Of a DNA stretch of 5,198 bases, positions 1 through 5,198 are shown piece after piece. Origin of the DNA: an uncultured Opitutia bacterium (GTDB lineage Bacteria; Verrucomicrobiota; Verrucomicrobiia; Opitutales; Coraliomargaritaceae); contig CALBPO010000240.1 of the NCBI GenBank assembly GCA_937899295.1, positions 1 through 5,198 of the forward strand, in the 5' to 3' direction. The stretch's first letter is position 1; each line of letters opens with the position of its first letter. Made by a program: the position numbers and the translations under genes. The notes beneath the pieces are model-generated. The model saw nothing but the letters and a program-made list of their open reading frames with translations. It had not been told where the DNA came from and made no database searches.

Positions 1-755
1 ACTAGCACCAGAGGAAGAAAAGACAATAGGTTCCAGTGTATCATTGAGAAAAGGATGCCGCTGGCGATCTGCGCTGGTAGCACAGTGGTTTGGCTTTTGA
101 GGAAACGATAAAGGCAGCCTCGGAAGATCAGTTCTTCGACGATAGGTGCCAGTATGACGGCCGCGAAGACGAGTAGGCCGATGGCGATAGGATCACCGCC
201 CCCTTGAAAGAGGGTGACGAGGTCTTGTTGCTCGAGATCTTCAATGAGACCAAATCCTTCAAATCCGGATAGGACCTTGGCCCAAAGCAACGCAGCGATC
301 CACACGCCCGGAAGCAGCATGAGGAAGAGTCGGAGCGCTTTTTTGAAGGATGTAAAGATCGAGAGCTTAGTGTTATCCAGTCGGCTTGCATAGAGGCTGG
401 GGTAGAGGCGACGGGCTCCATAGAAAACAGCCAACATAGGCAATTGGAGGCATAGCACGGCAAGCACAGCGAGCCATGGTGTTAATTCCGTTGTGCCCTC
501 GCCTTCGGCAGGTGCTTCAAAAAAAAGAAGACTTGCTGCGACCTGCGCCATATAGACGAAAATAATCATCGCGCAGACGAAGATGCCGAAGTTGACCCAG
601 CCGATTGGCCACGCGGGTGTGCCGGGATCTTGTTCAATAATACTTTCAGGTTTCTGAATATGGCGAACCCATAGCGCGAGGCTGCTTGCGAGAATAAGCA
701 AGATAGATAGCGATGCCACGATCAGTGGGGCATCGACTTGTGGGTCTGCCTGCAT
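1..755 (-). CDS. CPBP-family (CAAX/Abi-type) intramembrane metalloprotease, C-terminus cut off by window edge
   Basis: About 251 codons are visible, read from the ATG at 755-753 with no stop before the left edge, so the C-terminal part is missing. The protein is very hydrophobic, with likely membrane segments near residues 11-29, 53-79, 93-112, 142-159, 190-206 and 228-250. Two of the conserved family motifs are visible. One is the glutamate pair with arginine, EELIFR, at residues 207-212 (Glu207, Glu208, Arg212). The other is FxxxH, FSMIH, at 236-240 (His240). The third motif would lie beyond the edge. Members are membrane-embedded proteases related to Rce1/CAAX proteases, and bacterial ones are poorly characterised in substrate. 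The start lies 3 nt after the pyrC stop and has no clear Shine-Dalgarno sequence, suggesting co-transcription and perhaps translational coupling with pyrC. The family call is confident; the substrate is unknown. Confidence 0.88.
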   Translation of the reverse strand, partial: MQADPQVDAPLIVASLSILLILASSLALWVRHIQKPESIIEQDPGTPAWPIGWVNFGIFVCAMIIFVYMAQVAASLLFFEAPAEGEGTTELTPWLAVLAVLCLQLPMLAVFYGARRLYPSLYASRLDNTKLSIFTSFKKALRLFLMLLPGVWIAALLWAKVLSGFEGFGLIEDLEQQDLVTLFQGGGDPIAIGLLVFAAVILAPIVEELIFRGCLYRFLKSQTTVLPAQIASGILFSMIHWNLLSFLPLVL

Positions 756-758
756 TTG

Positions 759-2054
759 TTATGCGTTGATGGATTGACCATCGAAGACTTGTTGCCCGTC
801 GACGTAGGTCGATTTAACGACGCCTTTAAGCATTTTGCCATGCCATGGGCAGTTGCGTGATTTACTAAAGAATTTATTGGCATCGACTGTCCATTCTTCG
901 TCGGGATCGAAGAGGCAAATATCGGCAGGTGCACCCGTGCTGAGTGTGCCTGCGTCGAGTTTACAAATTTCAGCTCCCTTGTGTGTGAGCAGAGCAAGGA
1001 CTTCGCTCAGACCGAGGCGCTTGCCATGGTAAAGTGTGGTCAACGAACTAGCTAGTGAGTTCTCCAGACCGATGATGCCGAAGGGCGCGGCGTCAAACTC
1101 TCGATCTTTCTCGGTGGGGGAGTGAGGTGCGTGATCGGTTGCAATACAGGCTAGAGTACCATCGATGAGCCCTTCAATGAGCGATTCGCGGTCGGCATCG
1201 GTGCGGAGAGGTGGGTTCATTTTAAAAACGGTATCGTAGTCGCTTAAATCTGCATCGGTGAATTCGATGTGGTGTGGGCTAGCTTCACCACTGACAGTAG
1301 CTCCGCGATCAATGGCGCGACGTAGTATATCAACCGAAGTAGCCGAGCTGATGTGTTGCATGTGAATGTGAGCGCCTGTGAGTTCTGCGAGGATGACATT
1401 TCGCGCCACGATGATGTCTTCAGCAGCTTTTGGCCACCCCTTTAGACCAAGCCGAAGCGACCATTCGCCCTCGTTCATGACAGCGCCTTCGGTTAAGCTG
1501 GCGTCTTGGCAGTGATCCATTATTGGGAGGTCAAACATCTTGGCATACTCGACCGCACGACGCATAATCTCGTTACTCTGGACGCAAGCGCCATCATCTG
1601 TCATGGCGATGACGCCCGCTTTTTTTAGTTGGCCAGTCGGCGCGAGTTGCTCGCCTTTCATCTTAATGGTCAGGCAGCCCGTGGGATACACATGGACGAC
1701 GGCTTCGCGCTCGACCTTATCCATGATACGCTGAATGGTGCCTGCGTTATCACAGACGGGGCTTGTGTTAGGCATGCACACGACAGAGGTGAACCCGCCT
1801 GCTGCCGCCGCTTCGGTGCCACGACGTATATCTTCGTTGTGCTTCTGGCCCGGGTCACGAAAGTGGACGTGGATATCGACTAGACCAGGGGCGACGACGA
1901 GGCCTGCCGCATCAACTAGGGTGGCGTCGGCCTTTTGCGTGTCGCTGATACTGTCGACAATTTTTCCTTCAACAGCAAAAATGTCGCCGACTGCATCGCG
2001 TTGATTAGCTGGATCAATGACCCTGCCGTTTTTAATCCAAAGTATGTGACTCAT
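759..2054 (-). CDS. pyrC: Dihydroorotase, class I (PyrC)
   Basis: A zinc amidohydrolase of 431 residues that cyclises N-carbamoyl-L-aspartate to L-dihydroorotate, the third step of de novo pyrimidine synthesis, in the cytosol. The TIM-barrel metal ligands of the class I enzymes are all visible: HVHFR (His62, His64, with Arg66 for substrate), the Asp of TDDG at 152-155, which stands where class II enzymes use a carboxylated lysine, His181 (MDHC), His234 (MQHIS) and the catalytic Asp307 in ATDHAPH. Substrate-binding Asn96 (MPNT) and Asn280 (MNPPLR) are also present. Length matches stand-alone class I enzymes (about 425-430 residues), and the C-terminal strand GVVKSTYVDGQ is the usual end of the composite beta domain. 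The complete metal centre argues for an active enzyme rather than a degenerate PyrC' partner of PyrB. It follows pyrB by 34 nt, with an AGGA ribosome site about 9 nt before the ATG. Confidence 0.97.
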   Translation of the reverse strand: MSHILWIKNGRVIDPANQRDAVGDIFAVEGKIVDSISDTQKADATLVDAAGLVVAPGLVDIHVHFRDPGQKHNEDIRRGTEAAAAGGFTSVVCMPNTSPVCDNAGTIQRIMDKVEREAVVHVYPTGCLTIKMKGEQLAPTGQLKKAGVIAMTDDGACVQSNEIMRRAVEYAKMFDLPIMDHCQDASLTEGAVMNEGEWSLRLGLKGWPKAAEDIIVARNVILAELTGAHIHMQHISSATSVDILRRAIDRGATVSGEASPHHIEFTDADLSDYDTVFKMNPPLRTDADRESLIEGLIDGTLACIATDHAPHSPTEKDREFDAAPFGIIGLENSLASSLTTLYHGKRLGLSEVLALLTHKGAEICKLDAGTLSTGAPADICLFDPDEEWTVDANKFFSKSRNCPWHGKMLKGVVKSTYVDGQQVFDGQSINA

Positions 2055-2063
2055 TGATCGTGT

Positions 2064-2067
2064 TCCT
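2064..2067 (-). promoter_or_regulatory. Ribosome binding site of pyrC
   Basis: On the minus strand the sequence AGGA lies 9 nt upstream of the pyrC ATG (2054), inside the 34-nt gap after pyrB. It is one of the few clear Shine-Dalgarno sequences in the window and supports this start. The other starts here have weak or no such site. Confidence 0.6.
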
Positions 2068-2088
2068 ATATTTCAGTGTCTTAATATT

Positions 2089-3048
2089 TTACGCGGGTAG
2101 CTCGACGGTTTGTTTATGGTAGGCGCATGAGCAGAGATGTAGAATTGCCATGCGGACGACGATACCGTTGGTCACCTGTTGCAGTATCACGGACTGGTCG
2201 GAGTCGGCCAGTTCGGAGTCGATCTCGACGCCTCGATTGATCGGCCCTGGGTGCATGATGATCGCCCCGGGTTTAAGCCAGGCGGCTCGCTCCTTGTTCA
2301 GACCGAAGGAACTGGTATATTCGCCAATTGAGGGGAAGTGCGTTGCGGTTTGTCGCTCGTGCTGGATTCGGAGCAGCATGACCGCGTCAGCACCTTCGAG
2401 TGCTGGCTGTAATTTGTGGCTTACGGTACCCCCCATCGCCTCGAATGCTTTCGGCACGAGCGTACTAGGACCAGCGATGGTAACTTTCGCCCCGAGCTTT
2501 TGCAGGCAGATGATATTAGATCGAGCGACTCGGCTAAAAAGGATATCGCCGAGAATGGTGATCCTCTTGCCGTCGAGTGAACCGAATTTTTCCAGTAGAG
2601 TGAAGGCATCGAGGAGCGCCTGCGTCGGGTGAGAGTGGGCGCCGTCACCTGCATTGATCACGGGGATGTCGACGACTTTGGACAAATAATTAGGCGCGCC
2701 CGAAGCAGAGTGGCGCATAATGATGATGTCTGCCTTGAGCGCTTCCATATTACGCGCGGTATCGCGTAGGGTCTCTCCCTTGCTCAGGCTGCTAGCGCCA
2801 CCTGTCACAGTGATCGTGTCTGCGCTGAGTCGGCTGGCGGCTACCTCGAAGGCGAGCCGCGTGCGGGTACTTGGTTCTAAGAAAAGATTCACCACCGTGC
2901 GGCCGTTGAGGTAAGGCTGCTTTATGTTATCCGCTTCCATCGCCTTTTTGAAGGCAGTCGCGGTGGTAAAAATCGTTTCAATCTCATCGCGGGAGAGGGG
3001 TTCCACGTCGATCAGGTCTTTTCGGTTCCAGGATAGGCTTTGGCTCAT
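2089..3048 (-). CDS. pyrB: Aspartate carbamoyltransferase catalytic subunit (PyrB)
   Basis: A 319-residue enzyme that joins carbamoyl phosphate and L-aspartate to give N-carbamoyl-L-aspartate, the second step (first committed step in bacteria) of pyrimidine synthesis, as a cytosolic trimer. The carbamoyl phosphate signature STRTR is at residues 60-64. The 80s-loop Ser89/Lys90 in SKGET, Arg112-His113, HPTQ at 140-143, Arg173, the aspartate-binding RxQ (Arg227, Gln229) and HPGP at 266-269 are all present. Length fits the family (about 305-315). The reading frame stays open upstream to a TTG at 3144, which would add 32 residues with no family resemblance. The ATG at 3048 starts MSQSLSWNRKDLI, directly ahead of the conserved first helix, and is preferred although its Shine-Dalgarno is poor (a GGAG lies about 16 nt upstream). 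No regulatory subunit gene pyrI is in the window. pyrC follows after 34 nt, so the two act in sequence in one operon. Confidence 0.96.
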   Translation of the reverse strand: MSQSLSWNRKDLIDVEPLSRDEIETIFTTATAFKKAMEADNIKQPYLNGRTVVNLFLEPSTRTRLAFEVAASRLSADTITVTGGASSLSKGETLRDTARNMEALKADIIIMRHSASGAPNYLSKVVDIPVINAGDGAHSHPTQALLDAFTLLEKFGSLDGKRITILGDILFSRVARSNIICLQKLGAKVTIAGPSTLVPKAFEAMGGTVSHKLQPALEGADAVMLLRIQHERQTATHFPSIGEYTSSFGLNKERAAWLKPGAIIMHPGPINRGVEIDSELADSDQSVILQQVTNGIVVRMAILHLCSCAYHKQTVELPA

Positions 3049-3200
3049 GAGTTTTATAATTAGGCTCCGAGGTCGGAAATCTGAGCTGTCTTGAGGAAAG
3101 GGCAACGAGAAATCTGGATAAATATTTGAGTGTAGGAGCTTCAATTTGATGCCCGCAGTAGTTACTTGCTTTGCTTCGATCGTCTTTCCGGGTGAAGCCT
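3049..3200 (-). other. Intergenic leader between the hypothetical gene and pyrB
   Basis: This 152-nt gap is long enough to hold a pyr promoter or leader. I looked for a hairpin followed by a T tract, as used in UTP- or PyrR-dependent attenuation, and did not find one. There is only the compact CCGACCTCGG inverted repeat near 3067-3076 and a TATAAA about 4 nt before the pyrB ATG, which has no convincing -35 partner. Whether pyrB has its own promoter cannot be settled from sequence alone. Confidence 0.4.
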
Positions 3201-3926
3201 CTACCTTAATCGTAGTCCGAATTCCGCGCAGGCGAGGATGTCGAATGCTTTTTGACTGTGGTCGAGTAGTTTGCCGAGGTCGCGTAAGGTCAGCAGGCTG
3301 AAAGTAATAGAGGACTCGTCGATCTGAATGTGCAGATCCAGTTTTGGCAGCTTGAGCTCAAAGGCGCTGCCGTCTGGCTCATAGGTCATCGCTTTAGCTA
3401 GTTCGGGAATATCCTCCAGTGTGTCAATCTTATCCTGGACCTGTATCGGACTAGCGAATTCGACGATCAGATTCTCGCAGTGCTGAGTGAAGCAATTGTG
3501 GAAGCGGTGATCAGTCGCAATCGTTTCCGTGTGAAGAGCGATGATTTCGGTAGTCAATAAGTAGTTTTTCGGGTCGTGGAGGCATTGGTCGACTCGTATC
3601 TGGAGGTCGAAATCGGGCGTTTTGATCCACGCAAAGCCGTCCTCGCAAGTATAGTGAAAATCTCGGCGCTTGTAGCCGAAGAGGCTTCGAATGTTTATAA
3701 AGAGACTGTCGGCAGCCTCTTTCACTTCAGCTTGCCCCACCTTACGGACGAAGTTTTGTGCGGCTTCGGTATGTCCGTCAGGAACGTGGTGATGCTTCTG
3801 ATAGCCGCCTAGTTTGCGTATGCGCCCGAGCGTCGAGCCGATGAGACGGCTTTGGTTTTTAGGTGGATTGGCTGGGGGGTTTGTTTTGATGGCGGTCAAG
3901 TTGAACTGCGAGAAGACCGAGTTCAA
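3201..3926 (-). CDS. Hypothetical protein with an internally repeated beta-rich segment
   Basis: An open frame of up to 241 codons that I do not recognise. It has no signal peptide, membrane segment or nucleotide-binding motif and is probably cytosolic. The segment at residues 96-113 (DGFAWIKTPDFDLQIRVD) resembles 185-203 (DGSAFELKLPKLDLHIQID). They share Asp, Gly, Ala, Lys, Pro, Asp-Leu, Ile and a final Asp, with one gap, which suggests two copies of one fold. The first 50 or so residues are proline-, asparagine- and basic-rich (TNPPANPPKNQ, then KHHH) and look disordered. The start is uncertain. There is no in-frame ATG before Met180, the frame runs upstream to a stop at 3951-3953, and the TTG at 3926 is the most upstream common start codon; a second TTG lies at 3899. 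The other strand gives no better gene here. It stands 152 nt upstream of pyrB in the same direction and may share its transcript. That it is a real gene is likely; its function is unknown. Confidence 0.65.
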   Translation of the reverse strand: MNSVFSQFNLTAIKTNPPANPPKNQSRLIGSTLGRIRKLGGYQKHHHVPDGHTEAAQNFVRKVGQAEVKEAADSLFINIRSLFGYKRRDFHYTCEDGFAWIKTPDFDLQIRVDQCLHDPKNYLLTTEIIALHTETIATDHRFHNCFTQHCENLIVEFASPIQVQDKIDTLEDIPELAKAMTYEPDGSAFELKLPKLDLHIQIDESSITFSLLTLRDLGKLLDHSQKAFDILACAEFGLRLR

Positions 3927-4013
3927 TATTGGATATCGACTATGAGAAGTTCAAATTAGTACTTTACAAGGTGCCCAGAAACCTGTGCTTTCCTCCACTT
4001 CCCCGAATTTCTC
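3927..4013. other. Divergent intergenic region (promoters for both directions expected)
   Basis: This 87-nt stretch separates the leftward hypothetical gene from the rightward rpmI, so it must carry the rpmI start signals unless transcription enters from elsewhere. Candidate elements such as TTTACA at 3963-3968 exist, but I found no -35/-10 pair good enough to name. There is no Shine-Dalgarno just before rpmI: the bases before its ATG are pyrimidine-rich. Confidence 0.4.
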
Positions 4014-4205
4014 ATGCAGAAAACACGCAAATCCATCGCAAAACGCTTCAAGAAGACAGGCACCGGTAAACTCCTGCGTCGTACGCCAGGACACCGTCAC
4101 CTTCTGCGCAATAAAAGTGTCAAGCAACGTCGCCGTGCAGGTAGCAGCAAATTGGTCGCACCTGGCCAGCGTGCGAACCTCATCCGCGGTCTGCCTTTCG
4201 CTTAA
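4014..4205 (+). CDS. rpmI: 50S ribosomal protein bL35
   Basis: A small, very basic 63-residue protein of the large ribosomal subunit. The family pattern is clear: an N-terminal KTRKSIAKRFKKTGTGK (residues 3-19), a central RRTPGHRHLL, the basic run NKSVKQRRR and a C-terminus ending LPFA. The length is close to the usual 64-66; the N-terminus begins MQKT where many bacteria have MPKxKT. The ATG at 4014 is chosen because it places the conserved KRFKKTGTGK at the usual distance from the start. It lacks a Shine-Dalgarno sequence. rplT follows in the same direction 97 nt downstream, the usual partner. infC, which precedes rpmI in many bacteria, is absent: a leftward hypothetical gene occupies that place. 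Confidence 0.96.
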   Translation: MQKTRKSIAKRFKKTGTGKLLRRTPGHRHLLRNKSVKQRRRAGSSKLVAPGQRANLIRGLPFA

Positions 4206-4240
4206 ACACTCAAGAAGACTGTTTTAATAATATTAACTCA

Positions 4241-4279
4241 CGCTAGTCGGGTAACATGAAAATGGGCGACCCGACAGCG
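4241..4279 (+). promoter_or_regulatory. RNA hairpin in the rpmI-rplT spacer, possible translational or transcriptional control element
   Basis: GTCGGGT (4246-4252) pairs exactly with ACCCGAC (4269-4275). After a small internal loop (TA opposite A), CGC (4241-4243) pairs with GCG (4277-4279). No T tract follows, so it is not an intrinsic terminator. It ends 23 nt before the rplT ATG. bL20 represses its own operon by binding its mRNA in several bacteria, so an autoregulatory site is conceivable, but I see no specific match to a known bL20 target. The loop contains two ATG codons opening a nine-codon frame (4256-4285). Confidence 0.5.
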
Positions 4280-4302
4280 ACTTAAACGAGAGATACCACA
4301 AC

Positions 4303-4662
4303 ATGCCTAGAGCCTCCAATGGTCCCGCGACGCTTGCTCGTCGCAAAAAAGTTCTGAAAAAAGCCAAGGGCTATTTCGGAAACAAATCACGTCTTTTCCG
4401 CTACGCTAAAGACGCCGTCGATCGCGCCGAAGTTTACGCTTACCGCGACCGCCGCAAAAAGAAGACAGAGTTCCGTCAACTCTGGATCGTCCGTATCAAC
4501 GCGATTTGCCGTAACAATGGCATCAACTACAGCCGTTTTATTAACGGGCTGAAGAAAGCAAACATAGAAATGGATCGTAAACAGCTCTCCGAATTAGCGA
4601 TTCACGACGAAGCTGCTTTTCTTGCACTCATCGAGAAGGCTAAAGAAGCTCAGACTGCTTAA
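4303..4662 (+). CDS. rplT: 50S ribosomal protein bL20
   Basis: A 119-residue basic protein that binds 23S rRNA and is needed early in large-subunit assembly. In several bacteria it also represses its own operon. The sequence is full length (family 117-119) and canonical: a long basic N-terminal helix region with [27 protein letters not shown] (residues 13-39), then [21 protein letters not shown] (47-67) and [28 protein letters not shown] in the globular RNA-binding domain. The second residue is Pro as in most members, which supports the ATG at 4303. A weak purine stretch GAGAGA lies about 9 nt upstream. The gene is followed by a strong intrinsic terminator, ending the rpmI-rplT unit. pheS, a frequent downstream neighbour elsewhere, is not here. 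Confidence 0.98.
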   Translation: MPRASNGPATLARRKKVLKKAKGYFGNKSRLFRYAKDAVDRAEVYAYRDRRKKKTEFRQLWIVRINAICRNNGINYSRFINGLKKANIEMDRKQLSELAIHDEAAFLALIEKAKEAQTA

Positions 4663-4692
4663 TTAGGCAGTTCGAGTAACTGATTACTTTAT

Positions 4693-4725
4693 AAAGGCCG
4701 ATTCCCTACAGGGAGTCGGCCTTTT
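4693..4725 (+). terminator. Intrinsic terminator after rplT
   Basis: A 14-bp stem (4693-4706 with 4711-4724, one T-G wobble) closes a TACA loop, with a GC-rich core GGCCGA/TCGGCC and a short run of four T. It lies 30 nt after the rplT stop and should end the rpmI-rplT transcript. The T tract is short, but the stem is very stable. The next gene must then use its own promoter. Confidence 0.9.
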
Positions 4726-4775
4726 GTATGTATTCCGCTAAGTTGGAGGCTTCGTAAGTGATACCCCTGCAATCT

Positions 4776-4812
4776 TGACTTTGAAGTCATAATAACTTTG
4801 ATTAGTCAAAGT
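4776..4812 (+). promoter_or_regulatory. Two adjacent palindromes, probable repressor operator and promoter region of the metal-binding lipoprotein gene
   Basis: TGACTTTGAAGTCA (4776-4789; 6-bp arms, TG centre) is followed by ACTTTGATTAGTCAAAGT (4795-4812; 7-bp arms, 4-nt centre), which touches the ATG at 4813. The heptamer ACTTTGA occurs at 4778-4784 and 4795-4801 and inverted at 4806-4812. TTGACT (4775-4780) could be a -35 with a poor -10 TTTGAT (4797-4802); alternatively CATAAT (4788-4793) is a good -10 without a clear -35. Genes of this transporter type are commonly controlled by Zur, Fur or MntR-like repressors, so a metal-sensing operator is a reasonable inference. The site does not obviously match a consensus I know. 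Confidence 0.5.
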
Positions 4813-5198
4813 ATGAATTTTTATAGACCAATACTTTGCTTAGTATCTGTATTTTTGATAAGCCACTTCCTCTTGGGCTGCGCAGTGGAACCGGATGCTC
4901 GCTCCGATACAGATGGATCTGCTGAGCCTTATAAAATTGTCTGCACGGTTGGCATGATCACCGACATTGTGGTCAACCTGGCTGGTGACTACGCCGAGGT
5001 GGAAGGTATCATAGGCGAGGGCATTGACCCACACCTTTACAAACCGACTCGTGGCGATGTGATCAAGTTGAGTCAGGCCGATGTGGTTTTTTATAACGGT
5101 CTCCTGCTTGAAGGAAAAATGGCCGATATACTCGTAGGCGTCGCTTCAAAGGGTAAGCTGGTCAAGGCCGTGACCGAAGCCATTCTTGAGGAGACCGA
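4813..5198 (+). CDS. Metal ABC transporter substrate-binding lipoprotein (TroA/PsaA/ZnuA family), C-terminus cut off by window edge
   Basis: The first 128 codons of a lipoprotein that captures Mn or Zn outside the inner membrane and delivers it to an ABC importer. The N-terminus is a lipoprotein signal peptide: Arg5, a hydrophobic stretch of about 15 residues and the lipobox LLGC with Cys23 as lipidation site. A short Asp/Ser-rich linker leads to the family body: VGMITDIVVNLAGD (residues 46-59), the metal-ligand motif DPHLYKPT with His74, and ADVVFYNGLLLEGKM (89-103). The remaining ligands (two further His/Glu and an Asp) would lie past the edge. The YNGLxLEGKM pattern is nearer to the TroA/Mn-type branch than to ZnuA, but the metal cannot be decided from this part. 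It has no Shine-Dalgarno: a palindrome occupies the bases before the ATG. A rightward permease and ATPase would be expected downstream. Confidence 0.92.
   Translation, partial: MNFYRPILCLVSVFLISHFLLGCAVEPDARSDTDGSAEPYKIVCTVGMITDIVVNLAGDYAEVEGIIGEGIDPHLYKPTRGDVIKLSQADVVFYNGLLLEGKMADILVGVASKGKLVKAVTEAILEET

Noticed and set aside
128..463. Open frame of 111 codons on the minus strand
   Set aside because: It is an out-of-frame shadow of the CPBP protease gene, which shows real family motifs and membrane segments in its own frame.
3055..3060. Perfect TATAAT on the plus strand
   Set aside because: There is no -35 at the right distance, and no plus-strand gene follows; it is antisense to pyrB's upstream region in an AT-rich patch.
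3049..3200. Possible PyrR/UTP attenuator before pyrB
   Set aside because: No terminator hairpin with T tract and no PyrR-type RNA loop could be found in the leader.
3576..3812. Plus-strand open frame of 78 codons with an ATG, opposite the hypothetical gene
   Set aside because: It has no recognisable features, and the minus-strand frame is three times longer with an internal repeat; treated as an antisense shadow.
3985..4227. Plus-strand frame of 80 codons overlapping rpmI
   Set aside because: It is a shifted frame of rpmI; the bL35 frame is unmistakable.
4224..4236. AT-only palindrome TTAATAATATTAA after rpmI
   Set aside because: Short and low-complexity, with a likely chance occurrence in an AT-rich spacer; no independent support.
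4840..5034. Minus-strand open frame of 64 codons
   Set aside because: It is antisense to the metal-binding lipoprotein, whose signal peptide, lipobox and DPH motif are clear.

Overview
The window reads as an ordinary chromosomal segment of a free-living Gram-negative bacterium with roughly balanced base composition. The bL35 sequence, the adjacent pyrB-pyrC pair, an rpmI-rplT pair without infC and the generally weak Shine-Dalgarno signals made me think of Verrucomicrobiota (Opitutae, Coraliomargarita-like). That is a recollection-based inference and was not tested by any search.

Layout. Positions 1-3926 are read leftwards (minus strand), in transcription order: a hypothetical protein (3926-3201), aspartate carbamoyltransferase pyrB (3048-2089), class I dihydroorotase pyrC (2054-759) and a CPBP-family intramembrane protease (755 to beyond the left edge). 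Spacing is 152 nt between the hypothetical gene and pyrB, 34 nt between pyrB and pyrC, and 3 nt between pyrC and the protease, so at least the last three genes look like one transcription unit. PyrB and PyrC catalyse consecutive steps of de novo UMP synthesis (carbamoyl aspartate formation, then ring closure). The protease is a membrane protein with no obvious link to that pathway.

From a short divergent intergenic region (3927-4013) the right part is read rightwards. It holds rpmI (bL35), a spacer with a good RNA hairpin, rplT (bL20) and a strong intrinsic terminator at 4693-4725. Then comes the 5' part of a lipoprotein of the TroA/PsaA/ZnuA family, the substrate-binding subunit of a Mn/Zn ABC importer, cut by the right edge. 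Two short palindromes lie directly upstream of its start codon and look like a repressor operator.

I see no mobile element, CRISPR array, tRNA or rRNA, and no convincing novel multi-gene system. The points most worth a second look are the operator-like palindromes at 4776-4812, the internal duplication in the hypothetical protein, the hairpin between rpmI and rplT, and the protease gene attached to the pyr genes.
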